From Paracoccaceae bacterium (GTDB lineage: Bacteria > Pseudomonadota > Alphaproteobacteria > Rhodobacterales > Rhodobacteraceae), in assembly GCA_030697175.1 (NCBI GenBank), contig JAUYQR010000022.1, positions 1 through 64,000 of the forward strand: a stretch of 64,000 bases of DNA. Reading direction: 5' to 3'. Position numbers and translations under genes: made by a program. Every line of letters begins with the position of its first letter. Within the stretch, counting starts at the first letter, position 1. This document shows positions 34,350 through 42,183 of the stretch, piece by piece. Below the pieces are notes generated by a model. That model had not been told where the DNA came from. It did not search any database and was given only the letters and a program-made list of their open reading frames with translations.

Positions 34350-34819
34350 ACGACGAAACCCCCATACCTGCGCTGCGGCTGGGCGAGATCGGGCTGTGGA
34401 ACTATGCGCCCTATCTGATGAACCGCATCATGGGGCGGTATAATGCCAGCTTGCGTGAAGAGATGGTCGGGCTTGGGCTATCGACCCCGAAGATGCGGGC
34501 GCTGGCGGTGCTGTCGGTGGTGGAGACGCCGCTGATCCGGGAATTGGCGGTTTATACCGTGACCGACCCTTCGACGCTCAGCCGGGCGCTGGACCAGTTG
34601 CAGGCCGAAGGGCTGATCCGGCGCGAGGCGGATGCGACCGACAGCCGCGCGGTGCGGGTGGTGATCACCGAAGCGGGGCGCGCCGCGTTCGACGCGCTTT
34701 GGCCGCAGATGGCGCAGGCCAACGCGCGGATGTTTCGCGGCATACCCGAGGATGAGCGGCGCGCCTTTGTCGGCACGCTGCAGAAGATGCTGACCAACAT
34801 CAGAAAGCATGAGATCTGA
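34346..34819 (+). CDS. MarR-family transcriptional regulator
   Basis: The 157-residue protein has a MarR winged-helix core: STPKMRALAVLSVVETPLIRELAVYTVTDPSTLSRALDQLQAEGLIRREADATDSRAVRVVITEAG. Flanking helices (NYAPYLMNRIMGRYN and the C-terminal LQKMLTNI) form the dimer interface. The start is the ATG at 34346, whose ATGA overlaps the flavoprotein stop. It probably regulates its own operon, with the phased repeats at 31887-31938 as candidate operator; MarR proteins usually bind palindromes, so that link is tentative. Confidence 0.9.
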   Translation: MNDETPIPALRLGEIGLWNYAPYLMNRIMGRYNASLREEMVGLGLSTPKMRALAVLSVVETPLIRELAVYTVTDPSTLSRALDQLQAEGLIRREADATDSRAVRVVITEAGRAAFDALWPQMAQANARMFRGIPEDERRAFVGTLQKMLTNIRKHEI

Positions 34820-34820
34820 C

Positions 34821-36959
34821 ATGGCGGAACGCAGTTTCAAGGCCGAAGTCCAGGACCTGCGCAAGGGCGCGGGTGATACCTTCACCGGCGAGGGGATATT
34901 GGCGATCACCAAGGCGCTTTTGGAAAACGGCGTCGGGTATGTCGGCGGCTATCAGGGCGCGCCGATCAGCCATCTGATGGATGTGCTGGCCGATGCCGAG
35001 GAGCTTTTGGGCGAATTGGGTGTGCGGTTCGAGGCCAACGCCAACGAGGCGGCGGCTGCGGCGATGCTGGCGGCAAGCGTGCATTATCCGATCCGGGGGG
35101 CGGTGACGTTCAAGGGGCCGGTCGGGGTGAACGTGGCCTCGGACGCGCTGGCGAACCTTTCGTCCTCGGGGGTGACGGGCGGTGCGCTGGTGATCCTTGG
35201 CGAGGATTACGGCGAGGGGTCTTCGATCATGCAGGAACGCAGCCACGCCTTTGCGATGAAGTCGCAGTTCTGGCTCTTGGACCCCAGACCGAACCTGCCG
35301 TCGATCGTGAAGGCGGTGGGGGATGGGTTTGCCTTGAGCGAGGCGTCGAACAGCCCGGTGATGCTGACGATGCGGATCCGGTCCTGCCATGTGACGGGGA
35401 CGTTCGAGACCAGGGACAACCAGCGCCCGCCGCTATCGGTGCGGGAGGCGCTGAGCAATCCGCGCAGCGATTTCAACCGCGTGGTGCTGCCGCCGATGTC
35501 TTATGTGCATGAACAGGACAAGGTGAAGAACCGCTGGCCGGCGGCGGAGAAGTTCATCATCGAGCACAAGCTGAACGAGGTGTTCGGCGGGGAAGGCTCG
35601 GTCGGCATCGTCTGTCAGGGGGGCATGTACAACGGTGTCATCCGCGCGTTGCAGCGATTGGGGCTGGCGGACATCTACGGCGCGACCGAGGTGCCGGTTT
35701 ACTGCCTGAACGTGACCTACCCGTTGATTTCCAGCGAGTTTCTGGCGTTTGCGCAGAACAAGCATTCAGTGCTGGTGATCGAGGAAGGCCAGCCGGAGTT
35801 CATCGAGACCCAGCTTGGGTCGTTCCTCTACCGCGCGGGCAGCCATGTGCGGCTGCACGGCAAGGGCATGTTCCCGATGGCGGGGGAGTATACCGGGCAG
35901 GTGATGCTGGACGGGATCAGCGCCTTTCTGAAGGCGGCGGCCCCGGACCTGTTGCCTGCCACCGTGCGCGCGCCGAACATGGACCGGCCTGCCATCCCGG
36001 ACCTGTCAAAGACCGTGCCGATCCGCCCGCCGGGTTTCTGCACCGGCTGCCCGGAGCGGCCGATCTTTGCTGCGATGAAGCTGGTCGAGAAGGAGCTGGG
36101 CAAGCACCAGATCGCCGCCGATATCGGCTGCCATCTGTTCGGCAGCCTGCCGCCGTTCGAGATTGGTGGGGCGACGATGGGCTACGGGCTGGGTCCGGCG
36201 GCCAACGGCGCGTTTGATGGTGGAGGCGAGAAGCGGCCGATTGCGATCATCGGGGATGGTGGGTTCTGGCACAACGGGTTGAACTCCTCGATCACCAACA
36301 TGGTGTTCAACAAGTCGGACGGCGTGGTGATGGTGGTGGACAACTTCTATTCCGCCGCAACGGGTGGGCAGGACGTGATGTCGAGCCGTGCCGACAACGC
36401 GACGAAGGCGACGCAGAACCCGATATCGAAGGCGCTGAAAGGCGTGGGGGTGGAGTGGGTGCGGCAGATCGACCACACCTATGACGTGAAGAAGATGCGC
36501 GACACCCTGCGCGAGGCCCTGACAACCGATGCCAAGGGGCCGAAGGTGATCGTGGCCTCCAGCGAGTGCATGTTGAACAAGCAGCGGCGGGAAAAGCCGT
36601 TGAAGGCGGCGGCGATCAAGGAAGGTCGGCGGGTCGAGGCGCCGCGCTTTGGAGTTGATGAGGAGGTCTGCACCGGGGATCACGCCTGCATCCGCCTGTC
36701 GGGCTGCCCGTCGCTGTCGTTGAAGCGGTTGGACGATCCGCTCAGGGATGATCCGGTGGCGTCGATCGACCAATCCTGCGTCGGCTGCGGCAACTGTGGC
36801 GAGGTGGCGGATGCGGCCGTTCTTTGCCCCAGCTTCTACCGGGCGGATGTGGTGCATAACCCGTCGCCGATGGAGGCGCGGCTGGCGCGGTGGCGGGCAC
36901 GGGTGATCGGCTGGTTGCAGGCGCGCCGCAGTGCCGGGCGGTTGGAGTTCACGGCATGA
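34821..36959 (+). CDS. 2-oxoacid:ferredoxin oxidoreductase, TPP/Fe-S subunit (indolepyruvate ferredoxin oxidoreductase IorA type)
   Basis: The 712-residue protein combines a pyrimidine-binding domain (GEGILAITKALLENGVGYVGGYQGAPISHLMDVL), a TPP-binding domain with GDGGFWHNGLNSSITNMVFNKSDGVVMVVDN, and C-terminal iron-sulfur motifs: CTGDHACIRLSGCPSL and CVGCGNC...CPSF. The first is the CX5CX5CP form seen in fused aerobic IorAB enzymes. Such enzymes decarboxylate an aryl 2-oxoacid to an acyl-CoA. Indolepyruvate is the classic substrate; 2-aminophenylglyoxylate (isatinate) giving 2-aminobenzoyl-CoA would link directly to the 46-54 kb pathway. The start at 34821 follows the MarR stop by one base; the stop overlaps the partner gene. 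Confidence 0.88.
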   Translation: MAERSFKAEVQDLRKGAGDTFTGEGILAITKALLENGVGYVGGYQGAPISHLMDVLADAEELLGELGVRFEANANEAAAAAMLAASVHYPIRGAVTFKGPVGVNVASDALANLSSSGVTGGALVILGEDYGEGSSIMQERSHAFAMKSQFWLLDPRPNLPSIVKAVGDGFALSEASNSPVMLTMRIRSCHVTGTFETRDNQRPPLSVREALSNPRSDFNRVVLPPMSYVHEQDKVKNRWPAAEKFIIEHKLNEVFGGEGSVGIVCQGGMYNGVIRALQRLGLADIYGATEVPVYCLNVTYPLISSEFLAFAQNKHSVLVIEEGQPEFIETQLGSFLYRAGSHVRLHGKGMFPMAGEYTGQVMLDGISAFLKAAAPDLLPATVRAPNMDRPAIPDLSKTVPIRPPGFCTGCPERPIFAAMKLVEKELGKHQIAADIGCHLFGSLPPFEIGGATMGYGLGPAANGAFDGGGEKRPIAIIGDGGFWHNGLNSSITNMVFNKSDGVVMVVDNFYSAATGGQDVMSSRADNATKATQNPISKALKGVGVEWVRQIDHTYDVKKMRDTLREALTTDAKGPKVIVASSECMLNKQRREKPLKAAAIKEGRRVEAPRFGVDEEVCTGDHACIRLSGCPSLSLKRLDDPLRDDPVASIDQSCVGCGNCGEVADAAVLCPSFYRADVVHNPSPMEARLARWRARVIGWLQARRSAGRLEFTA

Positions 36960-38497
36960 CGCTGCAATCGCCGATGCTGCCGGTGCCTGCCGGGACGGAT
37001 GGGATGATCAAGCTCGCGGTGTTGGCGGTGGGTGGTCAGGGCGGCGGCGTGCTGACCGGCTGGATCGAGACTCTGGCGCGGGCAAATGGCTATGTCTGCC
37101 AGGCGACGTCCGTGGCGGGGGTGGCGCAGCGGACGGGGGCCACGGTCTATTACGTGGAGATGGCACCTGCGACGGGGCGGGTGCCGGTGTTCAGCCTGAT
37201 GCCGGCGGCGGGTGATGTGGACGTGATGATCACCGCCGAGATGATGGAGGCGGGGCGGTCGATCATTCGCGGCTTCGTGACGCCGGACCGCACGGTGCTG
37301 ATCACCTCGACCCACCGGGCGCTGGCGGTGAGCGAGAAGATGGTGCCGGGGGATGGGATCGCGTCGAGCGAGGAGGTGATCGCGGCGGCGGAGGTCGCGG
37401 CGCGGCGGTTCATCGCGGCGGATTTCGATGCGGTGGCGGTGAAGAACGGGTCGGTGATTTCGGCGACGCTCTTTGGGGCGCTGGCGGCTTCGGGGGCGCT
37501 GCCGTTTGCGCGCGAGGCGTTCGAGGCGGCGATCCGGGCGGGGGGCAGGGGCGTGGAAGCCTCGGTCCGGGCGTTTGGCGCGGGGTATGAGGCGGCGCTG
37601 GCGGGGGTGCCCGAGGCGGCGGTGCCCGAGGCGGCGGCGCCGATGGCCAAGGTGTCGGCGGTCAGGGGCCCGGCAAGGAAGCTGGCCGAGTGGGAGCGGC
37701 TGATGGCGCGGGTGGCGGCTTTGCCTGCGGCGGTGGCGGAACTGGCGGCGCCGGGCTTGCGCAAGGTCGTGGACTTTCAGGACCTGGCCTATGGGGCGGA
37801 GTATCTGGCGCGGATCGAGGGGCTGGTGGCGCGGGATGCGGCGCCCTTCGAGTTTGCGCGCGAGGCGGCGAAGTATGTGGCCAATGCGATGGCCTATGAC
37901 GATGTGATCCGGGTCGCGGATCTGAAGACGCGGGGGCGGCGGTTCGAGCGGATCCGGGGCGAGATGGGGGTGAGGGAGGCGCAGGTGATGCAGCTGACCG
38001 AGTTCTTCCATCCGAGGGCGGAGGAGATTGCGGGGCTGTTGTCGGCGGGGCTGGGGGCAAAGGTGCAGGCGAGCCCGGTGTGGATGGCGCGGCTGGACCG
38101 GTGGTTCGGCAAGGGGCGGCGGCTCAGGACGGACAGTCTGGCGGCTTACCTGACCTTGTATGCAATCGGCGGCCTCAGGGGGTGGCGGCGGCGGACGCTG
38201 CGGCACGCGCAGGAGGTGGCGCATCTGGAGGGGTGGCTTGCGGTGGCGCTGGGCTATCTGGAGAGCGACCGGGCGCTGGCGGTGGAGGTGGTGCGCTGTC
38301 GGCGGCTGGTGAAGGGCTATTCGGACACCCATGCGCGGGGGCTGTCGAAGTTTGACCGGGTGCTGGCCGGGATCGAGATGGTGGCCGGGCGGGCGGATGC
38401 GGGGCCTTGGGCGGCACGGCTGCGGGAGGCGGCGCTGAAGGATGAAGAGGGCCGCGCGCTGGAGGGGGCGCTGGCGACGATCCGCAGTTTTGTCTGA
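36956..38497 (+). CDS. 2-oxoacid:ferredoxin oxidoreductase gamma/beta subunit with DUF6537-like extension (IorB type)
   Basis: Residues about 17-205 of this 513-residue protein form the POR gamma-type domain (IKLAVLAVGGQGGGVLTGWIETLARANGYVCQATSVAGVAQRTGATVYYVEM). The remaining 300 residues are an extension (RKLAEWERLMARVAAL...GLRKVVDFQDLAYGAEYLARIEGL) of the kind seen at the C-terminus of fused aerobic indolepyruvate oxidoreductases. Here the long polypeptide is split into two genes coupled by an ATGA overlap. An interdomain Ala/Pro-rich repeat (VPEAAVPEAAAP) marks the junction. It ends in a hairpin at its stop codon. Confidence 0.85.
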   Translation: MTLQSPMLPVPAGTDGMIKLAVLAVGGQGGGVLTGWIETLARANGYVCQATSVAGVAQRTGATVYYVEMAPATGRVPVFSLMPAAGDVDVMITAEMMEAGRSIIRGFVTPDRTVLITSTHRALAVSEKMVPGDGIASSEEVIAAAEVAARRFIAADFDAVAVKNGSVISATLFGALAASGALPFAREAFEAAIRAGGRGVEASVRAFGAGYEAALAGVPEAAVPEAAAPMAKVSAVRGPARKLAEWERLMARVAALPAAVAELAAPGLRKVVDFQDLAYGAEYLARIEGLVARDAAPFEFAREAAKYVANAMAYDDVIRVADLKTRGRRFERIRGEMGVREAQVMQLTEFFHPRAEEIAGLLSAGLGAKVQASPVWMARLDRWFGKGRRLRTDSLAAYLTLYAIGGLRGWRRRTLRHAQEVAHLEGWLAVALGYLESDRALAVEVVRCRRLVKGYSDTHARGLSKFDRVLAGIEMVAGRADAGPWAARLREAALKDEEGRALEGALATIRSFV

Positions 38498-38515
38498 TGT
38501 CCCACGGTGGGACAT
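38497..38515 (+). terminator. Hairpin at the end of the IorB-type gene
   Basis: ATGTCCCAC and GTGGGACAT form a perfect inverted repeat around one central base, beginning at the last base of the stop codon. With no U-tract it may be an operator or mRNA 3' stem rather than an intrinsic terminator. Confidence 0.4.
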
Positions 38516-38596
38516 TGGGTCTTGCCAAATGATTTCAACAGGTTGGCGTGGCGCGTTAGGGGGAGGTTAAGGTTTGGCGGGTGCCCCCCACCCTCT

Positions 38597-38619
38597 CCCT
38601 CCCCCACGAGGGGGGAGGG
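38597..38619. terminator. GC hairpin between convergent operons
   Basis: CCCTCCCCC (38597-38605) and GGGGGAGGG (38611-38619) form a nine-pair stem with a five-base loop, 49 bases from the flavin reductase stop. It probably ends both converging transcripts. Confidence 0.6.
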
Positions 38620-38668
38620 AAGCGCCCTTGGGGAAAGGGTGATTTCCTTGTCCGGCAAGCCGGGCCGT

Positions 38669-39175
38669 TCAGGCGGTGAGGCTGCGGTAGGCGCCGTTCC
38701 AGTAGATCAGGGCGCCCGCGCCCGGTGTCTTGCGGATCGCCTGGACACGGCCGATCAGGATGGTGTGGGTGGCACGGTCGATCATCTCCTCGACCGTGCA
38801 GTCGAAGGCGGTGGGCGCGCCTTTCAGCAGACGCGCGCCGGTGACGGCGGTTTCCCAATCTGCCCCTTCATACCGCGCGGCCCCCTTGACCCCGCCAAAG
38901 CCGGAGAAGCGTTCGGCAACGGCCTGATGCGCCGCGCCGAGCGAGGACCAGCCGAAGCGGCCCTCGCTGCGAAGGATCGGAATCGAGGAGGAGGTGAGGT
39001 TGACGCAGGCCAGGAGCAGCGGTGGTTCGGCGGAAAGCGAGATCGCCGAGGTCACGACGAGGCCTGAGGAGGCTTCGCCGCTGCCCACGGTGATGACGCT
39101 GACGTTGCCGACGAAGGCGCGCATCGCGTCGCGGAACTCCTTGGCGGGCAGGTCGTTGGGCAAACGGTTCGGCAT
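38669..39175 (-). CDS. Flavin reductase (FMN-binding, RutF/HpaC-like)
   Basis: The 168-residue protein matches the flavin_reduct family: FRDAMRAFVGNVSVITVGSGEASSGLVVTSAISLSAEPPLLLACVNLTSSSIPILRSEGRFGWSSL, with a middle AVAERFSGFGGVKGAARYEGADW and a terminal HTILIGRVQAI. It supplies reduced FMN using NAD(P)H to the monooxygenase encoded nine bases upstream in the same operon, making a two-component system. Confidence 0.9.
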   Translation of the reverse strand: MPNRLPNDLPAKEFRDAMRAFVGNVSVITVGSGEASSGLVVTSAISLSAEPPLLLACVNLTSSSIPILRSEGRFGWSSLGAAHQAVAERFSGFGGVKGAARYEGADWETAVTGARLLKGAPTAFDCTVEEMIDRATHTILIGRVQAIRKTPGAGALIYWNGAYRSLTA

Positions 39176-39184
39176 GGTGGCTCC

Positions 39185-40279
39185 CTATCGGATTCCGGCC
39201 CGTTTCAGGCGCGGCAGCACTTCCTCGGCGAAATAGGGGAACTCCTTGAGATAATCCACAAAAGACAGCGTGGTGCCGGCAAATCCGGTCTCGTGCAGGG
39301 AAATTATGCCTGCAGCAACCTGATCCGGCGTGCCGATCAGGGGGAAACCACCGTGGCCGAGCGCAAAGCCGTAGCGGATCTGCGTCAGAAGATCATGCGG
39401 GAACGACAGCGCATGGGCAAGTTGCAGGCGGATCAGGTTGTCGGTGGCAACCCAGTCGGCGTTTTCGTCGACGATGTAGTGGACGTAATCGCGCGCCTCC
39501 TTTTCGGTCGGGCGGCAGACGACATGGGCAAAGGTGAGGACGCCGACCTTGCGGTTCTTGGCGGCGGCTTGGGCCTTCAGCGCGGCGATCTCGGCCTTGG
39601 AGCGGGCGAGGTCGATGGCGGGGGTGAAGAGATAGTTGGCGTTGTCGGTGGCAAACTCGCGCCCCTGCGGGCTGCCGGCGGCGTTGATGACGGGAACCGA
39701 GCCGTTGACGGGCGCGGGGTCGCCCTTCAGGCCACGGATGTTGTTGAAATAGGTGCCGTCCCAATCGAAATGGGTGTCCGAGGCCCAGATCTTGCGCACA
39801 AGGTCGAACCATTCCTGCGCGTAAGCGTAGCGGGTTTCGTGGTCGGTTGGCAGATCGAGGCCGAGCGCCTGATATTCCGGCTGGTTCCAGCCCGCGACGA
39901 TGTTGAGCCCGGCGCGGCCGTGGCTGATCTGGTCGATGGTGGCGATCTGCTTGGCGACGACGACCGGGTGGTTCGCGGCGCAGTGGATGGTGGCGAAGAC
40001 CGAGATGTTCTGCGTCGAGGCGAGGAGGCCTGCGGCCCAGGTCATCGTCTCCAAGACACCGCCGTGAAAATCGGTCGGGCCGCCATAGCCGATCCAGCGC
40101 GCGATCGGCAGCATGAAGTCGATGCCGGCGGCGTCGAGAAGTTTCGCCAGCGCAAGGTTGTTGTCCCACGAGTTCACCCAGCGGTCGGGTGCCTGCGTCG
40201 GCGTCATGCCGGAGGAGCAGTTGGTGGAGAAGGTGCCCAGACGAAAGTGGTCGCCTGATGCCATCAGGTTCTGTGTCAT
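39185..40279 (-). CDS. Two-component flavin-dependent monooxygenase, RutA-like LLM family
   Basis: The 364-residue TIM-barrel flavoenzyme belongs to the bacterial luciferase-like family and resembles RutA: LLDAAGIDFMLPIARWIGYGGPTDFHGGVLETMTWAAGLLASTQNISVFATIH, ISHGRAGLNIVAGWNQPEYQALGL and TYFNNIRGLKGDPAPVNGSVPVINAAGSPQGREFA. RutA opens the uracil ring at an amide bond through a flavin-N5-peroxide, so lactam cleavage of a heterocycle is a reasonable hypothesis here. It is not the Rut pathway: rutB, rutD and rutE are absent. The flavin reductase follows after nine bases. Its promoter faces the divergent regulator gene at 40397. Confidence 0.82.
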   Translation of the reverse strand: MTQNLMASGDHFRLGTFSTNCSSGMTPTQAPDRWVNSWDNNLALAKLLDAAGIDFMLPIARWIGYGGPTDFHGGVLETMTWAAGLLASTQNISVFATIHCAANHPVVVAKQIATIDQISHGRAGLNIVAGWNQPEYQALGLDLPTDHETRYAYAQEWFDLVRKIWASDTHFDWDGTYFNNIRGLKGDPAPVNGSVPVINAAGSPQGREFATDNANYLFTPAIDLARSKAEIAALKAQAAAKNRKVGVLTFAHVVCRPTEKEARDYVHYIVDENADWVATDNLIRLQLAHALSFPHDLLTQIRYGFALGHGGFPLIGTPDQVAAGIISLHETGFAGTTLSFVDYLKEFPYFAEEVLPRLKRAGIR

Positions 40280-40304
40280 GCTGATTTCCCTGTCAGGTGG
40301 ATTA

Positions 40305-40329
40305 TTGAAAGTATTTTATGTTTGAAAGT
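40305..40329. promoter_or_regulatory. Direct repeat in divergent promoter of monooxygenase and regulator
   Basis: TTGAAAGT occurs at 40305-40312 and again at 40322-40329, 17 bases apart, in an unusually AT-rich 117-base gap. It is a candidate binding site for the winged-helix regulator at 40397. The complement, ACTTTCAA, shares TTTCAA with the palindrome at 45955. Confidence 0.4.
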
Positions 40330-40396
40330 CTATCGTAAATTCCATTTGCGTCAACAGGGTTGAAGCGGCAGTTTTGGCATTGATCTTGAGGTGTGC

Positions 40397-40921
40397 ATGG
40401 AACGGGACGAGAAGCTGGACTACCGCTGGCATCTGGCGGAAAGCGCGGTCGAGGTGGACACGACGGAGCTGGAGTTCGCATTGATGCGGACCTTCGAGGG
40501 CTTTGGCCGCTGGCAGTCGGAATGTCTGGCGAGCGTCTGCGACCTGGCGGCGACCGGGCCGGAGAACGCGCTGTTGCACATCATCCGGATGAACGAGCGG
40601 CCGAAGTCGATCAAGGATCTGGCGCGGCTGACGAACCGGGACGATGTGCCGAACATCCAGTATTCGCTGCGAAAGCTGATCGGTGCCGGGCTGGTCGTGC
40701 GGCAGGGCGCGGGGCGGTCGGGCGTGACCTATCAGGTGACGGACGAGGGGCGGCGGGTGACCGACGATTACGGAGCCTTGCGGCGGCGGTTGCTGATCGC
40801 CGCGATTGCCGGGGTGCCGGGGTTCTCCGATCGGCTGGCGGAGGCGACGAAGGCGCTGAACCTGTTGTCGGGGATCTATGAGGAGATCGCGCGGGTCGCG
40901 GCGACGCATCGGCGGGGATGA
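40397..40921 (+). CDS. Winged-helix (MarR-like) transcriptional regulator
   Basis: The 174-residue protein starts MERDEKLDYRWHLAESAVEVDTTELEFALMRTFEGFGRWQSECLASV and has a winged-helix core: ENALLHIIRMNERPKSIKDLARLTNRDDVPNIQYSLRKLIGAGLVVRQGAGRSGVTYQVTDEGRRV. This pattern fits a MarR-like group that regulates aromatic catabolism. A start six bases upstream (40391) is possible. It is divergent from the RutA-like monooxygenase across an AT-rich gap with a TTGAAAGT direct repeat, and ends at a GC-hairpin repeat before the convergent kynureninase-like gene. Confidence 0.82.
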   Translation: MERDEKLDYRWHLAESAVEVDTTELEFALMRTFEGFGRWQSECLASVCDLAATGPENALLHIIRMNERPKSIKDLARLTNRDDVPNIQYSLRKLIGAGLVVRQGAGRSGVTYQVTDEGRRVTDDYGALRRRLLIAAIAGVPGFSDRLAEATKALNLLSGIYEEIARVAATHRRG

Positions 40922-40935
40922 GATTGGCGGAGGAA

Positions 40936-40980
40936 GCGGGGGCCCGCCCCCGCACCCCGGGGATATTTGGAGAAGAGGAA
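40936..40980 (+). repeat. Intergenic hairpin-plus-TATTT element, copy 1
   Basis: GCGGGGG and its complement form a hairpin at 40936-40953, followed by CCCCGGGGATATTTGG and AGAAGAGGAA. It lies between convergent genes and can serve as a terminator. The same layout recurs at 50270, 58691, 58876 (reverse) and 62799 (reverse). Confidence 0.65.
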
Positions 40981-40983
40981 GCG

Positions 40984-42105
40984 CTAGAGGAGGAGGCTGG
41001 CCAGTGCCGTGTGGAGGCGCTGGACGCCTGTGTCGGTGGTCAGCGTGCCGGGGGAGAGGCGGAGGGTTTGGCTGCGCGCGTCGGTCGTGATCGACTGGGC
41101 GCGGAGGGCCGCGACAATCTGGGGCGCGGGGTGGGTTTCGGGGAGACGGAGCATGATGGAACCGCCGCGTTGGGACTCGGGTCTGGGGGTGAGGAGGGGA
41201 AGGTTCAGGGCGTCGGCCATGTCTATGAGGTGCGCCGTGAGCGTGCGGTTGTGGGCGAGGATCGCGGCGTGGTCCTGGGCGGCGTGCCAGTCGAGCGCGG
41301 GGAGCGAGGCGAGGGCGGCCATGCAGCCGGGGGTGCCTGAATCGAAGCGGCGGATGTCTGGCGCGTAGGCGAAGCGGGTGATGTCCCAATTGAACGGGTT
41401 GGGTTGGGAGAACCAGCCGCGGAGTTGCGGGTGGCAGTGCGGGATGAGGCGGGGGGAGAGGTAGAGGATGCCCGCGCCGGGGGTGCCGCACATCCATTTG
41501 AGCGAGGTGGAGATGGCGAAATCGACCTCGGGCGCGTTAACGTCGAAGGGCAGGAGGCCGGCGGCCTGGGTAATGTCGACGCCGATGAGGCTGCCCATGC
41601 GGCGGCCGTGGGCGACCATTGCGGGGAGGTTCATGCGGTGGGAGGAGGTGGAGGACACCCAGGTGAGGAGGGCGAGGCCGACATCTGGGGTCCAGGCGTC
41701 GAGGAAGTCTTCGTCCTCGACGAAAGCGGCACCCTGGCGAAGCGGGACGGTCTTGAGGGTGAAGCCGCAGGCCGTTGCCATGCCGTTCAGGAGGAAGTGG
41801 TTGGAGGGGAAGCAGTCGGCGGCGGCGAGGACGGTGCGACCGTTGAGGTGGCCGGGCGGAAGGGATTGCACGAGCGAGTGGAAGGCTTGCGTCACGGACT
41901 CGAAGGTGGTGACCGTGTCGGGGCCTGCGTTCAGGATGGCACGCCAGCGGTCGATGAAGCGCTGGCGGAGCGGCAGGACGGTGGCCCATTGCGCATCGTC
42001 AGGGGTGCCCCAGGTGACGGCGAAATCGGCCATTGCGGCGGCGATGTCGCGGGCCTTGCCGGGATACATGCCGATGGAGTGGTAGAGGAAATAGGCGTCG
42101 GACAT
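40984..42105 (-). CDS. PLP-dependent class V enzyme, kynureninase-like
   Basis: The 373-residue protein has a class V aminotransferase fold with the PLP lysine in STSLKWMCGTPGAGILYLSP and the preceding Asp in GVDITQAAGLLPFDV. The segments FNWDITRFAYAPDIRRFDSGTPGCMAALASL and the N-terminal YFLYHSIGMYPG fit the kynureninase-like branch better than cysteine desulfurase. Kynureninase releases anthranilate and alanine from kynurenine, which would feed the anthranilate pathway at 46-54 kb; the assignment rests on branch resemblance and context. The start at 42105 is preferred over 42180. It is the last gene of the beta-oxidation operon. Confidence 0.7.
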   Translation of the reverse strand: MSDAYFLYHSIGMYPGKARDIAAAMADFAVTWGTPDDAQWATVLPLRQRFIDRWRAILNAGPDTVTTFESVTQAFHSLVQSLPPGHLNGRTVLAAADCFPSNHFLLNGMATACGFTLKTVPLRQGAAFVEDEDFLDAWTPDVGLALLTWVSSTSSHRMNLPAMVAHGRRMGSLIGVDITQAAGLLPFDVNAPEVDFAISTSLKWMCGTPGAGILYLSPRLIPHCHPQLRGWFSQPNPFNWDITRFAYAPDIRRFDSGTPGCMAALASLPALDWHAAQDHAAILAHNRTLTAHLIDMADALNLPLLTPRPESQRGGSIMLRLPETHPAPQIVAALRAQSITTDARSQTLRLSPGTLTTDTGVQRLHTALASLLL

Positions 42106-42183
42106 TTGTGTTCCTAAGGGCTCGGCGTTTGCTTGTCGCGTGATTGAGGCGGAAGACCGGTTCCCACTTTTCCGCTTCACGCT

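Noticed and set aside
36836-38515. Minus-strand open frame of about 560 codons opposite the IorB-type gene
   Set aside because: Extremely Arg/His-rich with no motif; mirror of GC-rich codons.
39175-39185. Complete rut (pyrimidine degradation) operon
   Set aside because: Only RutA-like and RutF-like proteins are present here; the RidA gene is 13 kb away in another operon, and rutB, rutD and rutE are missing.
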